A DNA stretch of 64,000 nt from JARYLZ01 sp964388275 (lineage in GTDB: Bacteria > Bacteroidota > Ignavibacteria > SZUA-365), in contig CAYLZD010000007.1 in assembly GCA_964388275.1 (NCBI GenBank), positions 62,001 to 126,000 on the forward strand. Direction: 5' to 3'. The translations under genes and the position numbers were made by a program. Numbering within the stretch: position 1 is the first letter of the stretch; each line of letters opens with the position of its first letter. Positions 1 to 8,855 of the stretch are shown piece by piece. The notes beneath the pieces are model-generated. The model was not told the origin of the DNA. It was given only the letters and a program-made list of their open reading frames with translations, and did not search any database.

Positions 1-1
1 C

Positions 2-679
2 GTGCTATACATACTGCGCGGGGAATTCCCGTCCCCCGCCTGCGCCCTGCAACACCGGTCTCCATTCGAATTGCTCGTCGCTACGATACTATCGGCGCAG
101 TGCACGGACGAGCGGGTCAACAAGGTGACGCCCGCATTATTCAAGGAGTATCCCACTCCGGCGCGGCTTTCAGTCGCAGCAGAAGAGAAACTCATTCAAT
201 TGATTCACAGCACAGGTTTCTTCCGGACCAAGGCGCGCAACCTCATCGCTTGCGCCCGGGCGATACAGCAGCGCCACGGCGGACGAGTGCCGGACAGTAT
301 GGAAGAGCTGACCGCGCTTCCCGGCGTAGGCCGCAAGACCGCCAACGTTGTCCTCGGCAACGCATTCGGAATACCCGGCCTCGCCGTGGATACCCACGTC
401 AAACGGTTATCGAATCTCCTCGAGTTCAGCGTGTCCGATGATCCTGCTGTGATAGAGCAGGACTTGTGCGACCTCATTCCGCAGCAGCACTGGACGGAAG
501 CGAGTCATCTGCTGATACTGCACGGGCGCAAAACATGCATCGCGCGGCGTCCGAAATGCTCCGTCTGTCCCCTGCTGAACCTTTGTCCGTCCGCCTCGAT
601 CGATATGCCAGGCGGCGCGGAGACACGCAGGCGGGCCCGCCAAGCGAATCTCAGAAGTGGACACATCCACAGCGCGTGA
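2..679 (+). CDS. nth: Endonuclease III (DNA glycosylase/AP lyase), 5' end cut by window edge
   Basis: Base-excision repair enzyme that removes oxidised pyrimidines and nicks the abasic site. Visible marks: the helix-hairpin-helix LPGVGRKTANVVL at residues 106-118 of the readable frame with the catalytic Lys112, the catalytic Asp130 in VDTH, and the [4Fe-4S] loop with Cys179, 186, 189 and 195 spaced C-x6-C-x2-C-x5-C. The frame is open to the left edge and the usual first dozen or so N-terminal residues are missing, so the GTG at position 2 is probably not the true start. After the cluster there is a 30-residue basic tail. The stop overlaps a possible GTG start (676) of the transporter gene that follows, suggesting co-transcription. 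Confidence 0.93.
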   Translation: MLYILRGEFPSPACALQHRSPFELLVATILSAQCTDERVNKVTPALFKEYPTPARLSVAAEEKLIQLIHSTGFFRTKARNLIACARAIQQRHGGRVPDSMEELTALPGVGRKTANVVLGNAFGIPGLAVDTHVKRLSNLLEFSVSDDPAVIEQDLCDLIPQQHWTEASHLLILHGRKTCIARRPKCSVCPLLNLCPSASIDMPGGAETRRRARQANLRSGHIHSA

Positions 680-684
680 ACACG

Positions 685-2043
685 ATGAAAACCTCCGACG
701 ACAAGTCCTCCCCCGTACGCGAGCTGGCCGAGCCGTTCATCAACATCGTAAAGGCGCCGAGGGCGCTCTGGGCGGTCAACCTCACCTACTTCCTCGAGGG
801 CATCAGCTATTGGGGCATGCTCACTCTGCTCGCTCTGCACTTCAATACCACAGTGTCTTTGAGCGACGCGGAGGCGGGCTGGATAGTCGGAGGGTTCACC
901 GCCTGCATCACGCTCGCGATGTTTTTCCTGGGTGAATTGGCCGATCGCTGGGGTATCAGAAACGCTCTTCTCATTTCGCTGATATTGATGGCTGTCGGGC
1001 GCTTCGTTCTGACAGCCGCCGGATCGCTCGGCGGAAGCGGAATGTGGTCGCCGGTTTTCATGGCATCGATAGCCGGGCTCCTGGTGATTGTGCTCGGGTA
1101 CGGCATGTTCCAACCTGCCGAGTACTCCGCCGTGCGCAAATTCACCACCGCCAAAACGGCAGCCATGGGCTACGCGATGCTCTATGCCCTGAACAACCTC
1201 GGCGGCTTTCTGCCGGGCATCATCTCGCCGCCGATCAGAAACGCCTACGGAATATCAGGCATATACTGGGTGTACACGGCTTTCTCGGTAATCGGAGTAA
1301 TCGCCCTGCTGCTTCTTCTTTCCAAAAAAGCTCTCGCGAGCGCTCGACACGCGGAGTCCGGAGAACGCGCCGTTGTCGATGAAACGGTCCGCGCCGAGTC
1401 GAAAGCTCCGTTCGAGCTGCGCAGATGGCTGCGCGAGCATCCTCTCCGCGATGTTCGTTTCTCGTTTTTCATTTTCATACTGATACCGGTTCAGACTCTG
1501 TTCGCGCATCAGTGGCTGACTCTTCCGCAGTATGTTGCCCGATCTTTCCCCGGCTGGGTGAGTGAAAACATGGAATTCTTCGTCAATCTGAATCCCATAC
1601 TGATTTTTGTTCTGACGCCGATCATGGCAGCCCTGACGGCGAAACGGAACGTCTATCACATGATGATACTCGGCACATTCATCATGGCCGCGCCGACCTT
1701 TCTTTTGGCCGCGGGACCGAATGTCATCACTCTATTCGTGTACATACTCATACTTTCGGTGGGTGAGGCGATCTGGCAGCCGCGTTTTCTTCAGCTCGCC
1801 GCCGAACTCGCGCCCGAAGGCAAGACCGGACAGTACATGGGCATCGCCCAATTTCCCTGGTTTCTTACAAAAGTTCTCACTGCCACTTACTCCGGCACTA
1901 TGCTGGCCAGCTATTGCCCGGAGAGCGGACCGCAAAAGACCGAGTATCTATGGTTCATATACGGCTGTATCGCGCTGATATCGCCTATCATGCTCGTGGC
2001 CGCGCGCAAGTGGATGGGAAACAAGTTGAAATGCAGCGCATAA
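685..2043 (+). CDS. MFS transporter
   Basis: Inner-membrane transporter of about 452 residues with roughly twelve hydrophobic segments in two halves, separated by a charged loop around residues 220-260. A motif-A-like sequence GELADRWGIRN follows the second segment (about residues 83-93), as in major facilitator proteins. The stretch YALNNLGGFLPG and the long central loop resemble peptide/proton symporters (POT), but the ExxER motif of that family is not evident, so the substrate is left open. ATG 685 is chosen because it is just downstream of the nth stop; a GTG at 676 overlapping nth is the alternative. No clear ribosome binding site is seen, fitting translational coupling with nth. Confidence 0.85.
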   Translation: MKTSDDKSSPVRELAEPFINIVKAPRALWAVNLTYFLEGISYWGMLTLLALHFNTTVSLSDAEAGWIVGGFTACITLAMFFLGELADRWGIRNALLISLILMAVGRFVLTAAGSLGGSGMWSPVFMASIAGLLVIVLGYGMFQPAEYSAVRKFTTAKTAAMGYAMLYALNNLGGFLPGIISPPIRNAYGISGIYWVYTAFSVIGVIALLLLLSKKALASARHAESGERAVVDETVRAESKAPFELRRWLREHPLRDVRFSFFIFILIPVQTLFAHQWLTLPQYVARSFPGWVSENMEFFVNLNPILIFVLTPIMAALTAKRNVYHMMILGTFIMAAPTFLLAAGPNVITLFVYILILSVGEAIWQPRFLQLAAELAPEGKTGQYMGIAQFPWFLTKVLTATYSGTMLASYCPESGPQKTEYLWFIYGCIALISPIMLVAARKWMGNKLKCSA

Positions 2044-2101
2044 TGGTCCGGCCCGCGCTGCACGCCGGTTTTCTTCCATGAACACAATTCCGGTCATCGC
2101 C

Positions 2102-3505
2102 ATGAGAAATCGATTCCTTCCGCTGTTCCTGCTGATACTCACTCCTCTTCTGCCGGCCCAGACCGTCCGCGAACACTGGCGGCAGATCATCGGTTCCGCA
2201 TATGTGGACAACGCCTCGTACGACATGCTGCGACGGATATGCGATGAGGCGGGAGGACGCCTGAGCGGTTCGGCTGAAAACGAACGGGCGCTCGGCATCC
2301 TCACCGAAGAGCTTTCGAAACTCGGGATATCGTCGAAATTGGAGCGTTACACGTTCCCCGGCTTCGTCCGTGGTGAAGACGTGGTGCGAGTGGCACATCC
2401 CTTCAAAGGCGCTCTGCGAGCCGTTGCTCTTGGATACACGAACGCGGTTCCGCCGTTCGAAGCCGATCTCGCGGCCATGCCTGTGGGCGATGAAAAAGAC
2501 TTCAAGGCCTTGGACGTTCGCAACATGGTCGTTCTTCACACCGGAGAGTCCTTGCCGGGCAGGACGCAGCCCTTGAGGAGCAGGATCATCGAATCGGCCG
2601 CATCGCACGGAGCGCGTTCGGTATTGTTCATAGACGCCCGCGGCGGCGGCATGACGCTGGTGGGAACAGCGAATTTCCAGGGGAATCCGAGCCCTGTCCC
2701 GGCGTTCAGCATAACTCTCGAGGAAGGCAGGCGCTTGCAGCGGCTACTGGAGCACGGATCCCGCGTCACTGTATCGATCAAGACACTTTCGAGATGCGCT
2801 CCACTGCAATCGGCCAATCTCGTCGTGAGCTTTCCGGGACGCAGCGAACGCAAGATCGTCGTTGGCGCTCATTTCGACTCCTGGGACGTTAGCCAGGGCG
2901 CCGTCGACAACGGGATCGGCAGCGCGATCCTGTTCGATGTCGCCCGCCTCCTGCACCGGTTCACGCGCGATAGGCAATGCGCGATCGAATGTGTGTGGTT
3001 CAACGGAGAGGAATTGGGTCTATGGGGAGCAAAGAAATATCTCGAGACTCACGCCGGCGACGACATCGCAGCCATGATTAACATGGATATGACAGGCTCA
3101 CCCACGGGATTCAACGCTATGGGATCGGATTCTCTGCTTCCCTTTCTCGGCGAACTTGCGGCGAGTCTTAACGGTTTCGGTTTGCGGACCGATCCGGCGA
3201 ACCGGCCCTGGACGAACAGCGACCATCAACCGTTCATGACGGCAGGCATTCCGACGCTGACACTCCAGGCGCGGCTCGATGAACCTATGAGCGAGCATTA
3301 TCACGATTTCGGCGATACTTTCGACAAGGTCAGCAAGCGTTACCTCTCCGACGCGGCGGCGATAGTGAGCATTCTCGTCTCAGAGCTCTCGGATCAAACC
3401 AGGATACAGCTACGGAAACGCAGCCGGGAAGAGAATATCGAGTTCCTGCGGGCGCACAAGCTCGAGGAAACGCTGCGCAATCAGGGTGAGTGGACTCTCG
3501 ATTGA
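2102..3505 (+). CDS. Secreted M28 family metallopeptidase with PA domain
   Basis: Predicted exported zinc aminopeptidase/carboxypeptidase of about 467 residues. The N-terminus is a signal peptide (basic MRNR then a Leu-rich core ending LLPAQ). A protease-associated-like insert spans roughly residues 80-230. The M28 metal ligands are present in order: GAHFDSWD (His257 and Asp259), the bridging Asp in AVDNG, the catalytic Glu pair in NGEELG, Asp in NMDMTG and the last His in YHDFGDTFD. An upstream ATG at 2078 would add eight residues before the signal peptide, so 2102 is preferred; neither has a good Shine-Dalgarno. Substrate unknown; most such enzymes in Bacteroidota clip peptides for nutrition. 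Confidence 0.88.
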   Translation: MRNRFLPLFLLILTPLLPAQTVREHWRQIIGSAYVDNASYDMLRRICDEAGGRLSGSAENERALGILTEELSKLGISSKLERYTFPGFVRGEDVVRVAHPFKGALRAVALGYTNAVPPFEADLAAMPVGDEKDFKALDVRNMVVLHTGESLPGRTQPLRSRIIESAASHGARSVLFIDARGGGMTLVGTANFQGNPSPVPAFSITLEEGRRLQRLLEHGSRVTVSIKTLSRCAPLQSANLVVSFPGRSERKIVVGAHFDSWDVSQGAVDNGIGSAILFDVARLLHRFTRDRQCAIECVWFNGEELGLWGAKKYLETHAGDDIAAMINMDMTGSPTGFNAMGSDSLLPFLGELAASLNGFGLRTDPANRPWTNSDHQPFMTAGIPTLTLQARLDEPMSEHYHDFGDTFDKVSKRYLSDAAAIVSILVSELSDQTRIQLRKRSREENIEFLRAHKLEETLRNQGEWTLD

Positions 3506-3580
3506 GCGGCGCCCGCAATCGCGTCAGGGCCCAGACGAAGGCCGGCCCGCTTCGGCATCGGAGGTCATTACATTTCCATC

Positions 3581-3612
3581 TTTGCAATTCCGCTGCCGTT
3601 CAAGTAGATTTA
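3581..3612 (+). promoter_or_regulatory. Bacteroidota-type promoter (-33/-7) for the lipoprotein unit
   Basis: TTTG at 3581-3584, a 20-base spacer, then TAGATTTA at 3605-3612, one mismatch from the Bacteroidota consensus TTTG-N19-21-TAnnTTTG. It lies about 100 bases upstream of the lipoprotein gene at 3718. Read by eye; no transcript data. Confidence 0.45.
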
Positions 3613-3717
3613 GAGCATATTGATCAGCATATGCAACCGAAATACCTCCCTGTACAAGCATGGGTATGAAAACCTTGACGACCAGGCGGAAATAACAACA
3701 ACAACATGAGGATCAAA

Positions 3718-4242
3718 ATGAAAAAAACTTACGTGCGAATTGCAGCGCTGCTGCCCGCTGCATTGCTGCTGTTTCTCTTCACGAGTTGCGGAGAGAAGAA
3801 AAGCGAAGAACCGAAGAAGGACGCAACCGTAGAGCAGCAGACAACCCCCGCTCCCGCGCCTCAGCAGACGCCCGCGCCGGATACAGCCGCCGCACCCGCG
3901 ACCGACGCCACCCCGCAGCCGGAAGCCACGCCTGCCGCTCCGGATATCACCGGCACATGGAGCGGCACACTTGACAGCCGTCCGACCCGGCTGACAATAG
4001 CCAAGCAGGAAGGCACGAATTTCGAAGGAAGCATCTTCATCAACTACAGGGAGCCGATCAATCAGAAAGTTTCGGGCACGATCGACTTCGATACCAAGAA
4101 ATTGAGAATGAGGGATCTGTTGCACAGCAGGTACAAAGGGACCTATTCGGGAACTCTCGGCAATGATTTCACCACAATGAAGGGTTCCTTCACCGCCACA
4201 GCCGACAAGCGCACATCGTCATTCAGCCTCAAGAAGAAATAA
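3718..4242 (+). CDS. Lipoprotein with Pro/Ala-rich linker and small beta domain
   Basis: About 174 residues. A Lys-rich N-terminus and hydrophobic core end in the lipobox FTSC, so the mature protein should be lipid-anchored. Residues about 25-75 are a low-complexity charged then Pro/Ala/Thr/Gln linker, followed by a domain beginning ITGTWSGTL with alternating short strands, reminiscent of calycin-like domains in Bacteroidota lipoproteins; the fold is inference. Start 3718 is chosen over ATG 3706 because a TGAGG sequence (3707-3711) sits six bases upstream. It is followed after 28 bases by another lipoprotein gene and both end at a shared terminator. Function unknown. Confidence 0.8.
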   Translation: MKKTYVRIAALLPAALLLFLFTSCGEKKSEEPKKDATVEQQTTPAPAPQQTPAPDTAAAPATDATPQPEATPAAPDITGTWSGTLDSRPTRLTIAKQEGTNFEGSIFINYREPINQKVSGTIDFDTKKLRMRDLLHSRYKGTYSGTLGNDFTTMKGSFTATADKRTSSFSLKKK

Positions 4243-4270
4243 CTATTCCGCAACTAATAGGAGATTTGAA

Positions 4271-5035
4271 ATGAAGAAATCACTGTTGTTCCTCCCGCTG
4301 CTTCTCAGCGCCGTGCTCATCGTCGCATGCGATGAGGAAGGCACCACAGACCCTGTCATCCCCGAAAAAGGCAAAATATTCCTCGCCTCCGTACCGGCCG
4401 GCGCGGAAATCTGGCTTAATGGAGTAAATACCAGCAAAATCACCCCGGACACGCTCAGCAATCTGAATGCGATCGATCAAACCGTGACTCTGAAACTGAC
4501 CGGTTACAGCGATTCGACATTCACCGTCAGGGTACTGGCCAATCAGACGGTTTCGAGAACGATCACTCTCAGAAGCACGCAGGACATCGTCTCCTTCGGT
4601 CCGGTACGGATATATGAGACGGTCGGCACGACAAGTTCGCAGCCCAGCGGCCTGGATCTCTCGACGGGTGATGCTTTCGGCATCATGGGCTCGGATAAGG
4701 ACAAAGTAGACATATTCTATTCCACTACAGGAACAGGGGGCCAGGGCTATCTCGTACAGAGCGCGGACCTCAGCTCTCAGATGACCCGGGTGACTAAGTT
4801 CCGCATTGGAACCGGTTCCAACCTGGATGACGGAGTCCCGTCTCCTCTGCACACCTCCGGTACCTGGACCAATCACATGACGGACAGGGAAAACGACTAC
4901 GTGTTCCTGTATGACGACGACGGGAATTACTCCAAGGCGAAGATCGTGAGCTTCGGCGGCGGCACGCCCGGTTCGCCGGCCTATGTCGAAATCCAGTGGT
5001 GGTATAATAAGAAGACCGGCGACGTGAGATTCTGA
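4271..5035 (+). CDS. PEGA-domain lipoprotein
   Basis: A 254-residue lipoprotein: signal sequence MKKSLLFLPLLLSAVLIVAC with Cys20 as the lipidated residue. Residues about 33-100 have the PEGA-domain pattern (VPAGAEIWLNGVNTS, then a long-strand section ending with TVSRTITLR), a surface domain often found in envelope proteins. The C-terminal 150 residues are rich in Gly, Ser, Thr and Asp and are not recognised. An AGGAG site (4259-4263) lies seven bases before the ATG. It is the second gene of a two-gene unit ended by the hairpin at 5059. Confidence 0.82.
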   Translation: MKKSLLFLPLLLSAVLIVACDEEGTTDPVIPEKGKIFLASVPAGAEIWLNGVNTSKITPDTLSNLNAIDQTVTLKLTGYSDSTFTVRVLANQTVSRTITLRSTQDIVSFGPVRIYETVGTTSSQPSGLDLSTGDAFGIMGSDKDKVDIFYSTTGTGGQGYLVQSADLSSQMTRVTKFRIGTGSNLDDGVPSPLHTSGTWTNHMTDRENDYVFLYDDDGNYSKAKIVSFGGGTPGSPAYVEIQWWYNKKTGDVRF

Positions 5036-5058
5036 CGATCGCAGGTTCTGAAAATAAT

Positions 5059-5097
5059 GAAGCCGCGCGTGTCCCTCCGCGCGGCTTCTTCATTTTT
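5059..5097 (+). terminator. Rho-independent terminator
   Basis: Perfect 11-bp inverted repeat: GAAGCCGCGCG at 5059-5069 and its complement at 5078-5088, 8-base loop, then a T-rich tail (TTCATTTTT, 5089-5097). It ends the lipoprotein unit; the AAAATAATGA on the other flank could also serve the opposite strand. Confidence 0.87.
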
Positions 5098-5157
5098 CCC
5101 CGTCCAGGATGCGACGGAACCCTACATCGGAACTCCCGAGCTTCCCGACCGGAGCTC

Positions 5158-6318
5158 TCACTGCCCGGAATATTTGATACTGAAAGTTATGACCGCCCTT
5201 CTGCGCTGAAGATTGGTCCTGTCGCCGTCGGCCTCCCCGCGTCCCACCGGATCCCAACGCAGTTTGCCGGCATCTCGAAAGCGGTTGTAAACCTGTGATG
5301 CAGACAACATCTTCTCCAATTCGCGCGCGGTGTACACGGCGCGCAGCCGCGAAAGCGTCACATTGCCGGATAAGCCGTTGATAGCCGCTCCGTCAGGTAT
5401 GCTGAAACGGCGCGTGCGAACAGGCAGGCCTACATATGCGCCGGCCGACGGCCTGCGCGGATCCGCATAACCCTCCACAACAATGACAATTTCGGCCACG
5501 CGATCGAATGACGGCGACAAAATGAGGAGGCGGTCTTCAATGCTGTGCGCGAGCTTCGCCACTACGGCGTCCACTTGCGTCGCAAGCTGCTCGTAGTTTT
5601 CATCCGCGAGATTGATAATCCTTGCGCGCCTCATCAGGTCTTCGCCGAGCGGTGAGCGCAATTCCGCCAGATTGGCTGTGGTATTGGGCGCCCAGTAACC
5701 AGTCGCGAAGAACGGTATGGCGATTTCCAGCGGTTCCAACAAGGGAAGAGGCGTCGAATAGTCGTTCGGAATGGTCATTACGAAGCGAAAGCGGCTGCCG
5801 GCCAGGCATTTCAACGTGAAGCCGAGTTCCGGATAGTGGATACCCGGCCCTTCCTCGTTGAAAATCTCGCGACCCTCGCTGCCGAAGAAATACGTACGCG
5901 CCGTGGTCAATCGCCAACGGCGGCCGTCAGCCATGAAACGGTTTTGTCGCGGCAGATCGCGCTCGCCGCAGAGGCCCATCTCGACTATCTCATAAGATGA
6001 AGGATTGAGCGAAAAATACCATGTCGGCTCATCCGGCGGAGCGTACACGGTCAACGGCAGCGCCTTTGAATAGAGGTAGGGCACGCCCTCTTTGTCCAGC
6101 AGCAGGCGCGCCTCTTCCCAGGGCATTCCAAGTTGAACACCATGTACGGATATGTTCATGCTCGTCATGCCGGTTTCGAGACGAGGCAGCGGTTCGCGGG
6201 CTATGTTCACCGGTTTCCCGCGATAGACGGGCCTGCCGCCGAACGAGGAGCCTGCCGCTACGGAGAGCGCCAGCAGCATGAAGACGGGCGACAACGATAT
6301 GAAACGACGCGATTTCAT
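5158..6318 (-). CDS. Exported protein with cryptic OmpA-like C-terminal domain
   Basis: 386 residues with a signal peptide (MKSRRF, hydrophobic core, AAGSSFGG). A region near residue 60 reads VQLGMPWEEARLLLDKEG, a pattern seen in small repeat domains of exported proteins. The last 130 residues look like a divergent OmpA/MotB peptidoglycan-binding domain: VVEGYADP (compare the GHTD segment), LSRLRAVYTARELEKML (compare LSxxRAxxVxxYL), and a terminal GRGEADGDRTNLQRRRA. The Asp and Arg that contact diaminopimelate in OmpA have plausible equivalents, but about 30 extra residues lie between them. The ATG is preceded by GGGAG at good spacing. Its downstream end faces the terminator at 5059. The OmpA assignment is inference from motif order. 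Confidence 0.75.
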   Translation of the reverse strand: MKSRRFISLSPVFMLLALSVAAGSSFGGRPVYRGKPVNIAREPLPRLETGMTSMNISVHGVQLGMPWEEARLLLDKEGVPYLYSKALPLTVYAPPDEPTWYFSLNPSSYEIVEMGLCGERDLPRQNRFMADGRRWRLTTARTYFFGSEGREIFNEEGPGIHYPELGFTLKCLAGSRFRFVMTIPNDYSTPLPLLEPLEIAIPFFATGYWAPNTTANLAELRSPLGEDLMRRARIINLADENYEQLATQVDAVVAKLAHSIEDRLLILSPSFDRVAEIVIVVEGYADPRRPSAGAYVGLPVRTRRFSIPDGAAINGLSGNVTLSRLRAVYTARELEKMLSASQVYNRFRDAGKLRWDPVGRGEADGDRTNLQRRRAVITFSIKYSGQ

Positions 6319-6365
6319 TTGATCTCCCGGATTGTCTTGAATTTATACCGGAAGCGCAGAAAGGT

Positions 6366-6884
6366 TCAGCGGCACGAGACACAGCGGTCATGCAACGCCG
6401 CCAGTTCGCTTCGCAGACCTTCAAGCGTACCGATTCGCTGGTACTCGACCGATGGCGCGCATGGTGAGCAGGCGTTTTTCGCGGGTCCGCACGCAAACGC
6501 GTAGGAACTGTTGTTCCTGGCGCGGAGCGCGACGAGGTAATGCGTCGACACGCAGTAGGTCGCCTGCAAGGCGTCTATCATTGCACAATTTTTCGTGTAG
6601 AGCTGAGCAGCAGTGTGATGCATGCATCCGCAACGCGGGCAGTAAACACCATCATCATCGTGCTGTCCGGAAGGACGGGGTGAGTTGCGGCATGCATGGT
6701 CCGCGGCGCAGCCCGGTTTGCACCAGGGATAGTCGCTGTGCGACGACGGATTGCCGGGACAGGGACGGTCCCAGGTGAAAGCCACGGATCCGGGATCGTG
6801 GCCGTGATGCTGCGCTACGGCAACCGATGCGGACAAAAAGCCGAAGGTGAAAGCGAATAAGACTCCGATTAACGCCGGTTTCAT
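6366..6884 (-). CDS. Cys/His-rich secreted protein, unknown family
   Basis: About 172 residues. A Shine-Dalgarno GAGGAGG sits directly upstream of ATG 6884, followed by a signal peptide ending around VAVAQ. The mature chain starts HHGHDPG and carries around 15 cysteines, including CKPGC, CPRCGC followed by Met-His-His, CSPC and a terminal CVSC. This is a pattern that could bind metal or form many disulfides. No family is recognised. The C-terminal third (LEGLRSELAALHDRC) looks helical. It lies 47 bases upstream of the OmpA-like gene on the same strand, so the two may be co-expressed. A longer in-frame start at 6971 exists but would bury the signal peptide. Confidence 0.75.
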   Translation of the reverse strand: MKPALIGVLFAFTFGFLSASVAVAQHHGHDPGSVAFTWDRPCPGNPSSHSDYPWCKPGCAADHACRNSPRPSGQHDDDGVYCPRCGCMHHTAAQLYTKNCAMIDALQATYCVSTHYLVALRARNNSSYAFACGPAKNACSPCAPSVEYQRIGTLEGLRSELAALHDRCVSCR

Positions 6885-7111
6885 GTTTCCTCCTCGAGAG
6901 GTTGGTTTGGATTCGACGGATCGTACCGCTGAAGGGTTTCCAGATGACTCATGGCTGAGCAGGCCGATCATGCATTCACAAAAGACTGTCGATTCGCGAC
7001 AATAAGAGATTTAATGTAGCGAAATTCTTCTGTTGACGCAATCGTTCGAAACGGCGATTCAGCGCGAAAACGACGAAGCGCCGCCGACCGAGAGGCGGCC
7101 GTAGGACCCGC

Positions 7112-8251
7112 TCAGGTGATCGCCGAAAGGTAACCGATTCGCACCGGCTTCGCCGGAACGCGGACATCGTAGATGTAAAGGCCGTTCGGCGAGACAACCA
7201 CGAGCATTCCCTCGTTGTAAATCAGATCGTAGCTGTTGCCGAGAGCGACAGACGAAATCTCGCGTATCGCCTCTTCATCCTTGACATCCAGTATGCGCAG
7301 ATTCGGTCCGTCGCAGATGTAAGCTAGGCCGTCGACAACAGCTATACCCGCCGGACTCTCCATGGTGTGGGACTTCAACAGCACAGGATTCGTGACATCG
7401 GTAATGTCGAGAATATGCAACTCGTTCTCGGAATCGCCGCAAATCGTGCCGTTGCGAAGCGTGACGTAGGCACGATCGCCCTCCACCACAACCGGATCGC
7501 AGGCCCGTGCATGCCGGAACTCCGAGACTTTAACGGGGACTCGCACGTCGCGGGCGTCATATATGAACATCCCGGTCTGGCTTCCGATGAACAGATAGTA
7601 GCGGTACGGGAACAGCGTCTCGATTCCAAAGCCGACCCCGGTTTTGCCGAGCAGTCTGGGCTTTTCGGGTTGACGAATGTCGAAGACAATCAGGTTGGAG
7701 AGATCGATACAGTAGAGGAACTCATCCACTATCGCGAAGCGGGACATGGAGCCGGATTTGCCGGACGAAGCGCCCCCGCCCCCTGCGAGATCCCTGTTGG
7801 CGCTCGCCGTAATGTCTTCACCCATGCAGCCGCCCTGCCCCGAGCATCCTTCGGCGCCTCCGTAAGAGTCGCCGTAAGGCAGGTTCACCACAGGTTGCGG
7901 GCGTGTTCTGCCTTCAAACACATTCAGCACCGAATCGATCAGAGCCGGATTCGCAGGATCACTTATGTCGAAAATCAGCAGGTCGGTGTAATTGTCGGCG
8001 TAGAGCAGATTTCCCACGACCGCCACGTCCAGATTGCCTTCGAGAGGAATATAACCGACGCCGCGGATATTCCCGGGCGTCGTAATGTCGAGAATTCTGA
8101 TCCCCTTGTAAACCTCCCCGACAAAAAGGTGTGATTGTGTCAGGTAAATTTTGCCGTAATCAACTCTGTCGGAAACCGGCGAGTTGAATTTCCATCCCAC
8201 GGACAGGAACGCGAACACGATCGAAAAAAGTGCAAGACGCGGACGCAGCAT
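7112..8251 (-). CDS. LVIVD-repeat surface/exported protein
   Basis: 379 residues with an N-terminal hydrophobic export signal (MLRPRLALFSIVFAFLSVG). The body is made of repeats of about 45 residues of the LVIVD type: examples are YKGIRILDITTPGNI, YTDLLIFDISDPANP, LSNLIVFDIRQPEKP, ENELHILDITDVTNP and PNGLYIYDVRVPAKP. Such repeats fold as beta-propeller blades in cell-surface proteins. Between blades two and three is a Gly/Ser-rich insertion of roughly 45 residues with two Cys (CSGQGGC) that is unlike the rest. The start at 8251 is fixed by AAGGAG nine bases upstream. Role unknown; a surface-exposed binding or scaffold function is inference. Confidence 0.85.
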   Translation of the reverse strand: MLRPRLALFSIVFAFLSVGWKFNSPVSDRVDYGKIYLTQSHLFVGEVYKGIRILDITTPGNIRGVGYIPLEGNLDVAVVGNLLYADNYTDLLIFDISDPANPALIDSVLNVFEGRTRPQPVVNLPYGDSYGGAEGCSGQGGCMGEDITASANRDLAGGGGASSGKSGSMSRFAIVDEFLYCIDLSNLIVFDIRQPEKPRLLGKTGVGFGIETLFPYRYYLFIGSQTGMFIYDARDVRVPVKVSEFRHARACDPVVVEGDRAYVTLRNGTICGDSENELHILDITDVTNPVLLKSHTMESPAGIAVVDGLAYICDGPNLRILDVKDEEAIREISSVALGNSYDLIYNEGMLVVVSPNGLYIYDVRVPAKPVRIGYLSAIT

Positions 8252-8450
8252 GGCGGAGATCTCCTTGAGCTTATACGATACAATATTCGACAACTTTCCG
8301 AATAAAAGAAAGGAAAAAATCACGCGCCGGTCCATCCTGGCGCGATTCGAGCGCGAGGCGGACAGATTTCGCCCATTCGCGATTTGCCGGCAGTTGTATG
8401 CAAACGCGAAGTCGCGTAGTTTTCCAGCCGGACAAACCTTCCGATTGTTC

Positions 8451-8855
8451 ATGTCACGCACGGGCCATTTTCCGCGATTCACCGCCGTTCTCGTCGGCTG
8501 CGCTGTTTTTACAGCCGGCTGCGCGCACATGCAAGAGCTGCGCGTAAACGATCTGCGCGGCTCCCATGCCCCGCACGTCAAGGTGATATCGAAGGACGGC
8601 AGGGTCATAGATCTCTACGACTACGTCGTATCGGCAGAATTCATCTCCGGCCGCGGTTGGGAACAACATCGATTCGGATCACGCCCTTTTGCCGGGAAGC
8701 TGCCCCTGTCCGGCGTTTTACGGATCGAAAAGCGGCGCGGCAACAGCAGCTTGCTGTTTATCACCGCCGGCGCAGCGGCGGCGGCGCTCGCGTTTCTCCT
8801 GCTGATCGACGACCAGGATCCCACTCCGCCCATAATCTTCCGGGAAATACAATGA
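8451..8855 (+). CDS. Small lipoprotein coupled to a beta-barrel protein
   Basis: 134 residues. The signal sequence ends in FTAGC, a lipobox. The mature part is a short beta-rich stretch (VKVISKDGRVIDLYDY), then a strongly hydrophobic Ala-rich segment near residues 103-121 and the tail LLIDDQDPTPP. The stop codon overlaps the next ATG as ATGA, so the following outer-membrane protein is translationally coupled. The ending resembles AFIADQDEPTPD in the N-terminal part of that neighbour, hinting that the two share a module. ATG 8451 has no obvious ribosome binding site; it was chosen because it directly precedes the signal peptide. No family recognised. Confidence 0.72.
   Translation: MSRTGHFPRFTAVLVGCAVFTAGCAHMQELRVNDLRGSHAPHVKVISKDGRVIDLYDYVVSAEFISGRGWEQHRFGSRPFAGKLPLSGVLRIEKRRGNSSLLFITAGAAAAALAFLLLIDDQDPTPPIIFREIQ

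Noticed and set aside
685..2043. Naming the transporter as a POT peptide symporter
   Set aside because: The ExxER motif expected in the first membrane helix is not evident; only a general MFS call is supported.
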